From Stercorarius parasiticus (Eukaryota; Chordata; Aves; Charadriiformes; Stercorariidae): a stretch of 64,000 bases of DNA. Where the stretch lies: assembly GCA_013396915.1 (NCBI GenBank), contig VWZL01000013.1, forward strand, positions 1 through 64,000, read 5' to 3'. The notes beneath the pieces are model-generated. The model worked only from the letters and a program-made list of their open reading frames with translations, was not told the DNA's origin and searched no databases. The number at the start of each line of letters is the position of its first letter. Positions within the stretch are counted from its first letter, which is position 1. Below are positions 20,609 through 35,300 of this stretch, one piece after another. Position numbers and translations under genes: made by a program.

Positions 20609-23600
20609 GGCTATGTAAATGTATTGTGCTATTGTGCACATTTGAAAGCCTTTCTGTAAAGCCATGTGAATTTAAAGGATACAGTGTAAAGACTAATATT
20701 AGAATATGCTTGTACTTTGATAACACCATCTAAGTCATATGTTGAGTTACAATCTTAGAAAACTACTCTTAAAGCTTTTCTCAAGCAATACAAAATGAAC
20801 AACTAATGAATTTTCAATAATGTAAAAAGTAAACTGTGCTTTTAAAATGCTTGAAATGCCATTTAAATTACTGAAGCTGTTTTTTTACTGCTATGGTTAC
20901 TACTATCACTACCAAAAATAATAAAGCTTTGTAACTGGTCCTGATGAAGTTGAAGTAAGGATTGGTTTTGTGTGAAAGAACCTGGTTGAGCATTAACTTG
21001 AGTTATATTGGATACAATCTGTATTGTTTTTTAAAATGAGTTACCATTATGAACTTAATTTCTTGGTTTTCTCTTCACTAGTTTGGAACATAATAATGAT
21101 GGACTACTTAAAATATACAAATCTTATTTCTCAAAGAACATTTTGGGACAAATGTTTCCTGGGTACTGTTCTGTTTCGTTTTTTTAACTTAATGAATTAA
21201 GAAATACTCCAGCTCTTTTAATGTAATTTTGAAATTACCTGGATTTTAGTAAAAAAATTTAAAAAGAAACAAAGGTGTGAAATAGAGCAAGACAGAGAAA
21301 TGACGCTAGAAAGGCTGAATTCTGAATAAGTTCAATTCATTACGTGGGAGATGCATGTCTGGCTGTGGAAGTTAAATCTACTCATTTGGCCTTTAGCTCA
21401 GACACAGTTATTTAGCCACAGCTCTTGTGGGTTCAGGCCGTTTTGCTCTGCATTAAATTGTAGGTTTCCCTATCTGTCCCCACATGATAGTCCCAGCTGG
21501 CTGTTTATGGTGCCACGAATTGGGCTGCAGGTGTGATACCCAACCTGCTTCACCTCTACCCCTGTTACATCTAGATGTGCTAGTTCTACTCCCTTTGAGG
21601 CCAATGGCAAGAAAGGCAGAAGGGCCTGTCTGTGTGAGAAAGTTACTCTAGAGTAAGACTGAGTATGTGTTTCAAACACTGTTCTCCAACGTATATACAG
21701 TCCACTCATGACATCAGAATGTCCATACCAGCAGCTTTGGAGAAAGAGGTTTAACTAGCATAAAATACAAAATCGGAGCAACTGGGATTAGGAATGTTAC
21801 CTGTGAAAATCATTCTCTGCATTGCATTCACAAGGGGGTGAGGTACATACACAGCAGCCAAAACCAGACGGAGGTGGTAACCCAATGTCCTGCTGAGCCA
21901 CAGGGCACTAAAAGCATTACCTCCTTTCCTCTTTCTGCTCCCCCTGCCCCTTCCTGAGTCTGCTGAGCTGTAAGTTAGAAAGATTAAGAGTGTGCAGGAG
22001 CACAGCTTTCCCATGTGTCACAGAGTTCAAGCAGATGCATATTTCCAGCACAAGGGATACAGGCGGGCTGGAGTAACTAACCTGCTGTGTCTATATGGAG
22101 AAGGTCAGGAAGCATCTGTCAGTATCTCCACTGCGACAGCCTCTTTGTGGAAGCTCTGCTGATTGGATTGAGCACGAAGGCTGGCCTGCTGTGGTGGAGA
22201 CAGGGGAAGGGCACGCAGAGGTCCAACAACACGCTAGCACCCGCTGTCTGAGCCGACAGGGCTTGCATAGGAGGTACTCGATGGGCTTTTACAGTTCATG
22301 AAGGTGCACTGCATACCCTAAGAATTCTGGAGAAGACCCTGTGAAGAGAAGACTTTTTAGACTAACTGGAAGGTAGAACAGGTTACAGGGGATCAGCACT
22401 GAGAATTAACCCACTTTTTTTTTTCTCTTTAACAGCTTTATTTAAAAAAAAACTGTGAAAAGAAGGCATTCTGCTACGTGTCTGTGGAGAAACAAAACTC
22501 AGAAGCTTTTGAACGATTGCCCCTTTGACAGCCTTTCCTCTGGGAACTGGTTTAAACACTGTTGTCTTGCTGTACACTATGGCAGAGGGTTTACAGCACC
22601 CAGCTCATAGCAGGAGAGGGAACCAACACATAAGGAGATGGATTTTTATAAATGCATTCTCTCACTTATAAATATACATAAAAACATAGCAGCTAGCAAA
22701 ATCAAATAAAATCTAATATTTAACACAGATTTTTCATTTAAAAAATGGGAAGAATAAAATTACCATCACTGTGACAATATCAAGCGTGCAAGGATGAACT
22801 GGGTAAGGAGAAGACCACTGTTATTGCCAAGAAGTTTTGGCTTAATTTTTCTTGTTGTACTAAGAGATTTTGTCTATTTTATTTTCTATGATATCTTCTG
22901 CCATCTTACATAACTCACATGAAACTGTTTTATTCATTGTAAAAAATGAACACAGGGCTGAGAGAGAGAAGGTTCAGGAAGAAAAGTAAATAAACAGAAG
23001 ATTCAGTATAAATCCTTGTGATGTCAGGCAGGCAACATTAAGGAGTAGCTATAGAAGCATAAAGAAATTAATTCCAAATGGAGTAGCACGCTTTTTGTTG
23101 TATGAAGGTGAAAAAGTTCTCAAAACACTGGGTCTGCCAGAGGTTACCAGCCACTCAGGAACTAACAGCTGCCCTTTAGAAAAGTGTGCAATGCACAAAG
23201 ATACACAAAATATTGTCAGATCAAGACTGTAACGAAGACAATCCACTGGGAGCAGACTCTTGTCCTACTGATGTACAGTTGCCTCTCTGTAAGCCAGCGG
23301 GTGATTTGCCTCCAGTGATTTAACTACAGCTGTTCCCAGGAGATTTGTCAAGAGCATTGGATTTGTGTGCATAGTTAGATATCTTATAGTAGCCTTCTCA
23401 GTGGGCTACTGTCTGTGGTCTCACTACTCCTGCAATCTTAATATGGAACATTTTGAAAGTGTTCCCCATACGAATGAGAATTTAGAACAAAATATTTCAT
23501 CAAAATGATAAATTTGGTAATGAGCTGGTTGAGTGTCAGTGTCTACAATGAAGACAGTCTAAGAAGTGAGCTTTACTGAGTGTATACACAGCTGTGCAAA

Positions 23601-25125
23601 GCTAAGCAACAATATGTAGTTACGTTAGCAAAAGCTCACTGTTAGCTGTGCAGTGGTCAAACACTAAACAGGATGTGCAATTTTTCCATTTGGTATGAGA
23701 GATGGTTCCTCCCAGGGTGCTGGAATGGATATCTTAAACATGATGAGAGAGGTGAACGGTGTGGGAAATAGAAAATGCATGAGGAAAAAAAAATCTTTAC
23801 GCAGAGCTATTCCCTTCATCATTTAAAATGTTTAGAAAACTGTGCTTGGAAGGCATTGTATGTTCCTGTCTCTTCTTTTTACTAACAAGTGATGAAGAAG
23901 GGGTTTCTGAAGAGGGTGCTAGAACTGTATGAGGACTCATACCTGCCAGTGATCCAAATGCTTCAAAATAATGCCATTAAGATCTACATGGCTAATATGT
24001 TAGTAAATTATTTACTAAAGCATTTTTATAAATATTGGACTTATCAGTTCTTTGAATTTTTATTTCTGTGTTCATCACTGTCTATTGAATTGCAGATATC
24101 AGTAACTTAATCTTTTTTAAAGAAAAGAATTGCTTTTCTGGTGGTGAGATCTCAGTGTGCCTGAACTCTGGTATCTGTGCATCCCACTGAGCTGTGTCCA
24201 GCCATTGCATAGGTGAGGTTTGCATCAAAGCAGGGTTAACTTGGTTGTAGTTTCTTCCACTTCTTATTTGCTCCATTGCCTCATCTGAAAATGGAAATTT
24301 TCTTCTTACTTGTTCTGTGTACATAATGTGATTACTTATATTCTATTGCTAGTGTTAACATCAACAGAGAAAGCATGTTTGAGCAGTTGCACATGGGAAA
24401 TACACTTGCAATGTGTGATTTTCTTTAAATGGTGAAAAGCCACTGGCTTTGGCAGAGGAGTCAGCTGGAAGTCAAACTGTCCTAAGTATGTTCTAGGTTA
24501 ACACATTTAACCATAATACTTTGGTTTTGAAATTTCTTGCAATAATTTTCATGTCTTGTAACTTTTGTTGCCAGTTATGGTGGCTGTGATTTAAACATGC
24601 GCTGAATTAAAAAAGCTAGTTATTTATGAAAAAATCACTTTTATTATTCTTCACTGTCTTTTCTGCTAGCTGTTAAGTGCCTTTAGAGCTGCATCTAGTT
24701 TTGATTTAAAGACTGTAAATTAAAGAAAACTAATCACATTTATAAGAAAGTTGTTAAATTCCTTGTTAACTGTTTCCATGTATTTGTAGGTCAAAGCCTC
24801 CAGCTTCCATATCTACATATTGAATCTCATAATGTCTTTCCTCTGCTAGCTTAAAAATCCGTTTACTTTCAGAAATGTCTCTGCTGTGTAGATCTCTAGA
24901 GGCTGATCAAGCTCTGTGTTCATCTTCCATTAGGGAAACTGCAGAGACCATTCTTTTAATTCTTTGATAATAAAGCTGTATCTGGATGTGCCACTGTTGT
25001 TTGAACAGCTTTCTGAACCTTTGTCTGTGTGACATGAGGACCAGACAAAATGCTATGTACCGAATGATTACCACTTCACCACTTCTACTGCACAATGTCT
25101 GCTAATGCACTGTAGGGTTGCATTT

Positions 25126-25167
25126 TTGCTCTCAGCTAAAATTAAATTGCTCTCAGCTAAAATTAAA
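25126..25167 (+). repeat. Perfect 21-bp tandem duplication
   Basis: ttgctctcagctaaaattaaa is present twice in direct succession (25126-25146 and 25147-25167) with no mismatch, so the duplication is recent. A third, diverged echo (cttagctcatatt) follows. Confidence 0.9.
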
Positions 25168-25308
25168 TCAGTCTTAGCTCATATTCAGTTGATTACCCTG
25201 TCACACCCTTGTCATTTTCTCTGCTTTCTAAGGTAAAGTTTCTCATCTACCAAATTACACAAATTTATTTTTTCACTCAAATTTGCAGACACATGAGTTT
25301 GTCAAAGC

Positions 25309-25345
25309 TATGTATGTATGAATGTATTTATGTATGTATGTATTG
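25309..25345 (+). repeat. (TATG)n tetranucleotide repeat
   Basis: Imperfect tatg/tgta units with aatg and tatt interruptions. Confidence 0.85.
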
Positions 25346-28300
25346 ATTTAATTATACCCTTGAAAAGGTACTTAAAGAAAAAATATCAATATGAGAATAT
25401 GAACATCTTTATGAGAGCATGGGGGGAATCAAGCAGAGATCTAAAATTTAAGTGTTTCCTTATTATTCCTTCTTGTACTACAGGTTCTGAATCTAATAAT
25501 GTGATTTGCCAAAGACAAACAAATAGAGATAAGAACCAGAGATTGTTAGCTACACTAAGAGGTTCTGCATGTGTACCAAAAATTGATATGACAGATGATC
25601 TTAGCAGTATAGGTCCTCTAACTGTCCACGTGCCCATATCTGTCTGCTATTTTCAACAAAATATTCTGAGCAAAAAGGCTAAAGTTTCTGGATTGATTGT
25701 GGTGAAGGGTATGCATCAATATTTTGGGTGTTGCTTCTTTCTTTTCAGTTTGCTCTTTTGACTTTCTGCTTACCAGTTTGTAAATGTCCTTCTGCAAGTC
25801 TAATTCAGATTTTCAGGGTCATTTACAGAGGTACCGCACACCGAGGAAAGTGTCAGTCTTGGTTTACATCTGAGAAAAGCCCCAGACATTGTACTGTCTG
25901 AAATATTAGAGAACGGATGAGTTGTTCTCTTCCTAAAATATAATCCTCTTTACAAGTGTTACAGTGTCCAAGATATCTTACTTAGGGAAATGTTCCCCAC
26001 AGAAATTCAGAAATCGTTATTGTCTCCATCCCTCTGCTGTATTCCTCTTTTTATTTTTTTTTAATTTATTTTTTATTTTACAATTCTGTTAATGTAAGTG
26101 AAGTCAAACTGGTTTAAAACTGGTGTGAGGGAATGGAAGACCGGATCCCCTCTGAGTGCACTGATGTATTGTGACTGGAGTACTCCATTCTGACATTTAG
26201 AGAAGATAATGTAACTGTGAAAATGTCATGTTCATTATCAAGATCTGAATGTCATCATCCCTTGACCTCAGAGTGCTGTGAAGATTGGTAACTATAAAAA
26301 AAGCTGTTGTGTTTTCCTTCCCCATTTGTCTTGTGAGCAGTGTTTCTGCTGCTTTGGGAACAGCACTGACATTTATTTGAGAACTTAGTGGCAGGCACAA
26401 AATCACATTGGAAAACAAACATATAGAAACTTGTTGAGACGTGCTGCCAGCTAGATACTTTCAACTGTGCTACTTTTCAGTTCTCTGTGGGCAGATGTTT
26501 TGTAGAAAATGGGTGTCACAGAAGAGATGTGAGCAATATGGATAATACTGACTTCTTAGTGCTCATGAAATTCTTGACTTCTGATAGATTCTGCTCTGAG
26601 CCTAGGCAGGAGTGAATGTGAGAAAGATGATGGGTTCTTAATATGGTAGCTTGTCTGACAAGTGACTGACTTGCACAACCTCTAGGAAAACTGCTGTATT
26701 GCAAATGCTGATGCAGTCTGTGACCTTTGCATAATAAGAACACTGATAACTGATTTTCCAATGGTGCATTCATTAATAAAGCATAGGGAATGGGTCTGGT
26801 ATGATGGGTGTGAGGCAGATAGAAGTAGTATCTTTAATCATCTCTTCTTGATGACAGAACTGCTTCACGCACGTTTGACTTGGAAGCATGGGCTGGAATT
26901 ATACATCAGACCTCTACAACCTCATTAATATCCAAGTAAAGATTAATATGCTTTTCAAAATGATGCTAGGCACCTTTCTACCTGGCCTGATGTCTGAGAG
27001 GCCACAGGTGCTGAAGTCTAACACAGAAAGGATATACTTCTTAGGGTACCCAGTTTCCTGTAAGGATGAAGGGTTACGCTTTGCAGACTGTGTTCTAGAG
27101 CTCTGTCCAGTTTTAGAAGTCACTGGCAACAAAGTCCACTTAGAGCAGGACATGAATTAATTAATTTTCATTGAAGTGTTCTGCCAGTGATCTGCTAATT
27201 TATACTGAATCTTCCCATCAAGAAGCAGAATGTCGACTCTCTGTTCACCTGGCAAAGAACCCACTCTGTGCTTGGAACAGTGCTGGCATGCCTACCAGAA
27301 AAAAGGTGAAACATGCTCCCTGCAGGAATGTGGGAGACAGCATGTATTTTGGCAGGACTTAGAAGCATTAGTGGTATATTAGTACTGTATATACTGTGTA
27401 CAACACAGTCCTCCCCTGGCTGAGTTAACCCAGAGGGGAGCATTGGGCCATCCAAAGTTTGAGAAGGATCCAAAAAATAAGGCAGTAAATGAAGGAAACA
27501 AATTCAGTGATCAACATACGCAATTATCCTTCGTTTAGATGAGAATGAGGCCATTGCTAGAGGCATTGTAAATCCCACTGGTATCATAGAAATAGTCCAA
27601 GAAAGTAAATATTAATCTGTAAAGCACTGAAGAGGCCATTTATTCAAACTTTATAAATGTGTGAGAAGGCTGAACTCGGGCACACTGCTTTCATTAAAAG
27701 ACATCTGATGCTGTTTTTGAAACGTGGATCTGAGATCCTTGGTAGAGAGTTCTCTGGTCTCACAGTCACTTCATTTAGTGGTACAAGGCTTTACAGTCAC
27801 TCAGCTGTTTCCTAGAGGAGGTTAGTTTTAGACCGAAATTAAGTTCAGGAGTGGATTGAGTAATTATCTGAGGCTGGGGATGTTGATAGTGATCTCTTTG
27901 TTGACAATGTGGAAAGGTGTAATTATTATTTTTGGAATTAGTTTAGATACTGTCAATTTGTTGCCAGTGTGGCGTATACAGTATGTTTTAATGAAATAAA
28001 TGTTGCCATGGACACATATTAAAAATATGTATTACCTGTCAACCCTCTAAAGACTGAAATGCAATCTGTAATGAGGAAAAAGGTCCAAAGTAAAGAACAA
28101 AGAACTGCACAAGGGATTTCAGATGGTGTGGAATCTGCTCTGAATTTCTCCGAGTAACTAACATCTATTACTTCAGCTTCGTGTTTCAATTACCCATAAG
28201 AGAGAGAGAAGTAAGATTGCTGAAAATCTGTGTTTTTTGGAAATAAAACTGTCAAAAAGTAAAAAGACTAAAATGACAATCAGGAGGCCTGTTTTCTACT

Positions 28301-31259
28301 AACCGTGTTGGTTATGTGGCTCCCTGAGCATCCACAGTGCCTTGCTCTGGGATTGTACTTGACAAGGTCATGATCTGTTTACTTTGAGTGCCATATCCAA
28401 AACACCCAGGCTTGCCCTTCAGCCCGTGTGCACACCCTTCAGCCAGTGTGTATGTACGGCACAGCCCCTTGCTCTGGTACCACAGTGGGATATCGAGGTG
28501 GAGTTGCCACATGGCCCAGATGTGCCTAGTGACGAGCCAAATCGGAGCCCAGAGTGATCATTTGAATAGCCTTTGCCAGTACTGTGCATGTTTAGATGAA
28601 GTAGTTTGGTCTTCCAGCTTCTACTGTATATAGCTGCAAACAGTCTGTGCTTAGGTCTTTTGCCTCTTTCTCATCAGACAGCAAAAGTTGTCCGAGCCAA
28701 CTACTGTGTTGCAAAGAGGCACCAGCCTCCCCCATGTGCATGTACAAACATGCAGATAGCGTGCCAGGAAGAGGAGCCAGAGGAGCTCTCTCCCTCTGGA
28801 CACAAAGTGTTCTTGTGTTTCCCCATTGCTGCAGCCCTGCCTCTTCTGCTGCTACCTGAGCTACGTTTCCAGATGCTGCTGAAGGAAAGGGTAGTGCATG
28901 GCCCCATATCACCCAGCCAGCCCAGTGAGAGGTCCCAGTCTCAGCCTGGCACCACCTGTTGTGGTGTGGAAGTACTCAGCAGGAATCTGGTACAGCATAC
29001 ATCCTTGGGGATGGACAGCACAGGAGTCAGGAATACCAGAGTCAGTAACAATACTAAACCCTAAATGCCCTGTCCTGGGTCTATTTACATTCACACTTGG
29101 GTTTCGGTGCTGAAAAAGCCTGGCCTGGGCATTCTTCAGATCAACACCTTAAAGAGGTGGGAACTCACATTACTCCTGCCATGGTGTTCTTGAGGGGAAG
29201 GGAACTAATAAGGTTTTGAGGGGCACCTAGTCAAATGTATACTGGAGAAAAAAAATACCAAGTCACTCCAGATCAAAGAATTTGTACCTTCAAAGCCAGC
29301 TACCCATAGGTGCAGTCCTGAGAGGGCTTTGGGGACTCGCATCTTGCAGTTAATGCTTAGGCAATGGTGGCAACTGGGAACAGGTCCATACTCCTTGGGG
29401 AAGATTTCAGGATGCTGTTTCATGTTGAAGTTTTGAGTTTATAGGGTGCTGGCCTTCCTTTGTCTGTCTCAGTTGGCTGAGTTGCCAGAGTAGACACTCT
29501 CCAGATTTTGGCAAGCAGCTTTTTGGTCATATCTGTGTTTTATGAAATCCACCAGAGGATCCTGAAGGGTCTGAGACGGAGGGTTGCAGCCTTTCCTCCA
29601 TGAAGCAGCCTTTGCAAGAGCACTGACAGATGTGTCTAAAAGCTGAAAGGGAAGATCATGAAATCAAGAAAACCAGCTGTCCATTTAAATTTTTTATGTA
29701 CTTCTCCCTGGCACCTGCACTTTCCTTCTGTCATTAAATGTATTCAAATTCTCCCTAGCATGACTGTCAGGACATTAATCAGTCCTCCTTCCAGTGTGAC
29801 TTTCAGACAACAGCATTTCTCACTGATGTCCTCTAAGAAGTTTGTAGCACCCACTGGTTCTTCAGCACGTCTCACATGAAGACCTTCTTGAAGTGTTTAG
29901 GGAAATTCAAGCTGGAAGGCTGTCTTAACCCTACCAGCAGACTCCCTTCTCCATGGAGAAAGTCAATGGCTGTTAACTTCACCTGAAAGCCCCTCTGTGG
30001 TGCTCTTGTGGTCCTCTCTGTCCTTGCGCTTCTCTGAAGCATTGAGATATGGTATTGCGAGCATCTTCTTGTCCAGTTAGGATCCTGTCAGCCTGTACAA
30101 TGAATCTATATGAATCAGATTTTTGTGTGCTTATTTGGTGGTAAAGGGGAGATGTATTTAGTCACCCCCTATTTTTGCATCTTTTGTTTAAGTTTTACTT
30201 GTGGCGTCCTGAAGTGTCGATTTAAGGTACCTCTTTGAATTAGAGAGAAAAGAGAGAAAATCGTACAATTTATTGCAAAATATTCAAACTGTATTTAAGA
30301 GAAATCACACTATTCAGAATAAGACCACCTGATTATTGGTGAAATAATAGAATATAGTATGTTCCAAGGGGACCAAGTGGCTATGATGATCAGATTGCAG
30401 CTCTGGTACATAGTGTGCTGAAAAACACTTGCTCTCACTTCATTTTTTTCTGAAGCAATTTGAGTTCTTCCTCCACTTGCATCTACAGGCCTCCAGTTTT
30501 TTTTTCAAGAAGGGCCATTCCCATTTATTCAAAAAGGAATTTTGCATAACTTCAGATTGCAATTTCAGGGTGGGTATTTATGATTTTCACAGATGTCTTT
30601 ACCACGCACAGGGATTGGAAATTACAGTGACAAGACCTCTGGGAAATTACATGAGATATATTAACCATAGAAAAATGTCTCTTAGGAGTTAGACAGTAGA
30701 GAAAAGCAATGAGAAACTGTACTGTCAGGAGCAAATGTGAACTGGCATAAAGACAAATAGTGTCATGCTTCTTCCTTTCTAAATTTCACTATTTTGTTTG
30801 TTCAAGCTTGTACATACACAAAAAGCTCTGCTAGGTTAAAAGGACTTGTGATAAGACTGAAATCACTATCTCACCAGTCACTGGGGCTGGAAATGTTCCT
30901 GTTACACTGCCTACAGGATTTGAAGTATTATCTTACAGTAGTACGAAGAACAAATTTTCTTAGATGGTTAACCTGCAAGATATGAAAGAATAAAAATAAT
31001 ATTCATTAGACCATAGTAGGCCCATGAACCCCTGCTAACCCTAAGAGGGGTCAACAGCAAACACTTAGGTAAGAATGTAAGAAACGAGCAGCATTTAGTG
31101 ATGCTTTTTCCTACCATTTTGGTATGGAGGAGAAAGAACTTCCTGCAGTATTGAAGCTGTAGTTGCCTTTTCCAGTAGTTTTAAAATAATGGTTTGGACT
31201 TCATACAAGGTTATTGAGTTATTTCGTGGAATTACCCCAGAATGGCAATTGCCAGCTCA

Positions 31260-32340
31260 GACCCTACCATCATAAACATACAATTACGATTTTCCTCCTC
31301 CGTATGATTTTAGATTTACCTGCACTGAACTTGATCTGCCATTTTCTCTCTCAGTGACTTAGTAGTAAGACCCTTCTGCGTTTCTGCAGTCAGCCAACAT
31401 CTCTATTACCTTGCACAGCTTGGTAGTGTTAACAAATATTGACAACCGTTCTGCGTATTATCTACCCACTTATAGGTATGGTGAACAGTGTGGCTCCAAG
31501 CAGAGATTCATAGTGACCTCACACAACATGAAAACTAAGTATTCTTGGTTTCTAATCATGTAGCCATGTGAGGACCTTTGCTTTTGTGCATTTTAGTTTG
31601 CTTCTTTAGAAGCCTCTCACAGTAAGCTCTGCCAGATGTGTTTTGGAAATGAAAGTAGATTATATTAAATGCATTTTCTCTGTCCATATATTTATTAAAA
31701 GTATAATCAGGCAATTCCATCAGATTTGTGATGCTCGACCTCTGTGAAGGCTATGCTGATCTTCCCCACTTTGTACCTGCTAATTCTATTCCTTAGAAGA
31801 GTTGCTATCGATTTCCCCAGTGTAGGTGTTGAGGTTATTTGCTTATAGTTCCCTAAATCTCTTTTCAAAGCCTTTGTAAAAGGTGTTGCCACTTTTCTGG
31901 TCATGAGGCAGTTTTAAGGAGTTCAGTGGTTTGGCTTTTTTATTCTTGAGAGTACCTTTAGGAATTACGAGTTCCTACCATCTTGTTCCATCCAGTTGTT
32001 ACTGCTCTTTCTTTTGTTCACTCCATAACTACTGACATCTTGAGTTGAGACAGATCTTCCATGTGCTTACCATAAAAAAGTGGCTTCATTGGTTCACACC
32101 ACCCCAGCAAAAGCAGTTGCAAAATACGCTTAGATTTTCTGCAATGGCTTCAATTTTTTCTGAGCCTTTCTGTTGTAGCTTCATCATCTATTGTCTCTGC
32201 AGGGACTCTGATATATTTCTTGCTTTTACTATGTTTGAAAATCTGTGATGTTTTTATTTCTTACCATGTTTCAGTTCCAGTTATTTGGCTTTTTCTCTCT
32301 ACTTACCTGAACCCTGACAAAATTTTACAGCTATCATCAC
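31260..32340 (-). mobile_element. Ancient CR1/L3-type LINE fragment, about 1 kb
   Basis: Although heavily mutated, the plus strand follows the reverse complement of old amniote CR1 copies block by block: gtagccatgtgaggaccttt, tccatatatttattaaaagta, cagatttgtgatgc, gctatgctgatcttccc, ctgctaattctattcctta, ttatagttccctaaatctcttttcaaagcctttgtaaaaggtgttgcc, and later gattttctgcaatggcttcaattttt. The order matches the inner ORF2 region rather than the 3' UTR. No reading frame survives. The ends are approximate. Confidence 0.7.
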
Positions 32341-35300
32341 AAGAACTGCTATTTGTGAAAATGTCTGGATTAGATTCTTTTCTCATTTACAAAAGATCAA
32401 GCTAAGAACAACACTAAAATCGGAATTAAACAGTGATCTTTTTAAAGGAAAAGAAGAGTTAAAAACCTTGAATTTCCCAAAGCATTTATGTGATCTCTAG
32501 ATCCAAGAATCCCACACCTGTGGGTCTAGCAACCCCAGGATGTGGTCCTACCTCAGTCTCTAATAAAGAAATAATGATACATAAAATTTCAGCCTAGTGA
32601 CCTTTTTTATCTCCATTCAGAGCATAACAAATGTCTGGCACACGTTCAACGCTACAGTACAAGACTTATGTCTCTAAGACTTTGTACACAAATGCTTACT
32701 TGCCCCTGACCCCACCCTAAAGGCCAGGGAGGGGACCATGCACCCTTTGGCAAAGAAAGTATGATCCAAACGCTCACTTGTACCAACCACAGTCCAACCA
32801 ATTCTGATGTTCTAGACACACAATTTTAGGAAAAAAATGCTTTTTAGCTTTTGAGTGTCTTGTTTTTCACTAAGGTCATCCAGATGACTTCCAAAATATG
32901 GGGTACAAAATTATCAGGAGCATTTGAAATTTTAAGCTTGTAATTCTTGCTTTCAGCTAGAGGAATACTTGAAAGAATAATGTTACTGAAAACAACATGA
33001 ACATACCCCGATACATCACATGATGTAGGTAGCGAAATGTCTTTCTATTCTTCAGGCAATTTCAGGCTTTTCCTTTGCATGGCCCATCCATGAACATGAT
33101 ACTGACCTGACTAATCTGGTTTGAAAGGCTGAGGCACCTGTTCTTTGCTTATAAGCTTTTACTGCAAGCCCAGCAGTTGGATAGAGTATGTTAAACTTAA
33201 AATATCAAAATGGACCTATTTGAGGAACCTTTTTGTTCCTTATCTTGCCTTTCAGACCTCTGGCACTATTCCATCTGTTCTGGATCACAGATTAAATCAT
33301 TTAAATGAGGAAAATGTGAGATTGTAATATAGGCTGTGTGGATATAAATAGAATTCAGGAATCAAATTTATGAAACTACCAAACCCTAATTTGTTGCTGG
33401 CAAAATTTACAATTAGGCAAAACAGGCAAAATTCTACCTCTTTTGCAAAAAGTGAAAGCAGACTGCTTTTCAGCAGACTGGTTTCCCAGATCGTCTCAGA
33501 TGAGTGACAGTGAGCTTTGGTGGTTGAACTACAGTGAAGGAAATGAAAAGAAATTCTACCCCCCCTCCAATTTTTTACACTAATTTGGAAAAATTTTCTG
33601 CCTCCACACTGCAGAGAGAAGATGGGTGTAAGTGAGATATGAGTAGAGGACACCTGTCATATGGCTTTATTAAAATTTAATATAATATAAATTTGTAGGA
33701 ACAATAATTGTCATACATAATTGCACTAATGCGATATCTGCTCATAAAATATGTTGCCTTTGATTATATTCTTCAGAATTACATGCCTATGAAAGATACA
33801 GAAGGTGATGTATTTAATCTCAGCTCCAAGGAGATAGGTCTTTGCTGCTTTGCAGGGGTGCTTTGGAAATGCATTATCTCAGCTGTATATCTCGGAGTCT
33901 GGCTTTGTTCCCACTCGCTTCTCTGACTCTTCTTCACCAAAATACAAAGGAGACCTTTCCTGTTTCCTTTGTTTAGCTGACAAGTATATGAATATCTCCT
34001 TCCCCGAAGGAATCTGATTGTGACCTTGGGCTGTGTAGCTTTCTGGAGTCTTCTCTTTATGCAGCAGAAGTCCCATCACATTTTCTCAGTAGGCAGAAGA
34101 ACTGTAAATTCTGAAGTACTCGGAACTGTTGAGGTGGTGTTCATGATGGATTAGTACATTCCCACCAATATTGGTGTGGCCCCACACTGGAACCTTGTTT
34201 AGAAATGCTGGAGAAGTAACTGCAGAACCACAGTATCTTATTAACTTTGACAAAGAGGGAATGGGTACAGCTTTTCTTTCTATTTGACAGAATAGTCAAA
34301 ACTTCTGTGAAGTAAGCAATAACTGAGGCACATAGAAAAAGGGTCATCCTAAATGCTCACATGATATTAAGAAATGCTTTGTGGGAATGAGAACTGTAAC
34401 GTTACAGAATCACTTCTGAAAGGAAGCAAGAGGAACACAGACCTGCAAGATTGACAATTGGCAGGTTGTAAAATGTACCGAAACTGTAAATAAGACAATG
34501 TAGGTGCAATCCTGTAGTTGTAAAGGGTCAGACTCGTTGCCCATTTAGTGTTCTTCCTCTCTGACTTCAATGATTCTTGCCTAAGTTATTACTCTTCCTG
34601 TTGTTCATGACCTCAGGATTCATTCAGAAACTGAAAATAGGTCACGTCAAGACAGAGGATGAGGAGAAACTGATGGCAATATGAGGACAAGATTTTTTTT
34701 AAAAAATGGGTAAAGCTTGCTCCAGTCTTATTCAACTCTTAGCAGATGGCAATGCATTCCCATTCTTGGCAAATTATTTTAGCGGGCCCTCTGAGCAAAT
34801 GCATACGGGGGCGGAAGTTATGATGCAGTTCTAAAAAAAATCAGCTATAATTCAAGCATTATGTATTTTAAGCTATTATAAGCAGCTGTGAAAACACATA
34901 TTTATTTTGACTATTTGCCTTAGCTTCATAATTTGTAATTGGAATGAGAAATCACAGGGTGTTCCCTTTCTATTTCCTTTTAAAAGGATTTGTGTGCAGG
35001 GCTTCTTTACACCTGTGGATTCCAGAGCTGTAAGTAATGCAATAAAACTCTGATCCAAATCACACTGAAATCAGCAAGTGGTTTTCCATGGGCTTTATGG
35101 GGATTTCTGGTGGACCTTCTCTAGCTTTGCATCAGGCCATATGCTTTACTGTTTTTACATCTACATGAAAAAATTTCCCTGTTTTGAGGGTCTTGTTAAA
35201 ACCTGGGGCAGGAGTTATTTCACTTTCAGGCTCTGACATGCCTGAGTCAAAGTTGCACATCTGCAACTCTGCAGAGTTGGAACTCTGTCTCCTGGGGTTT

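Larger units (their letters stand above)
19953..31259. other. Non-coding stretch, no gene seen
   Basis: Nothing with coding character was found, even in the longer open frames at 25318-25761 and 28606-29064. It holds simple repeats at 20.58 and 25.31 kb and a tandem duplication at 25.13 kb. The 28.4-29.1 kb part is slightly more GC-rich but has no CpG cluster or splice pattern that I trust. Confidence 0.55.

Noticed and set aside
25318..25761. 147-codon plus-strand open frame
   Set aside because: It begins inside the TATG simple repeat, and has no domain and no splice support.
28606..29064. 152-codon plus-strand open frame
   Set aside because: The mild GC-rich composition reduces stops on several frames at once; overlapping frames on both strands are equally open, which argues against coding.
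35264..35279. 16-bp perfect palindrome (caactctgcagagttg)
   Set aside because: About one 16-base palindrome is expected by chance in 64 kb.
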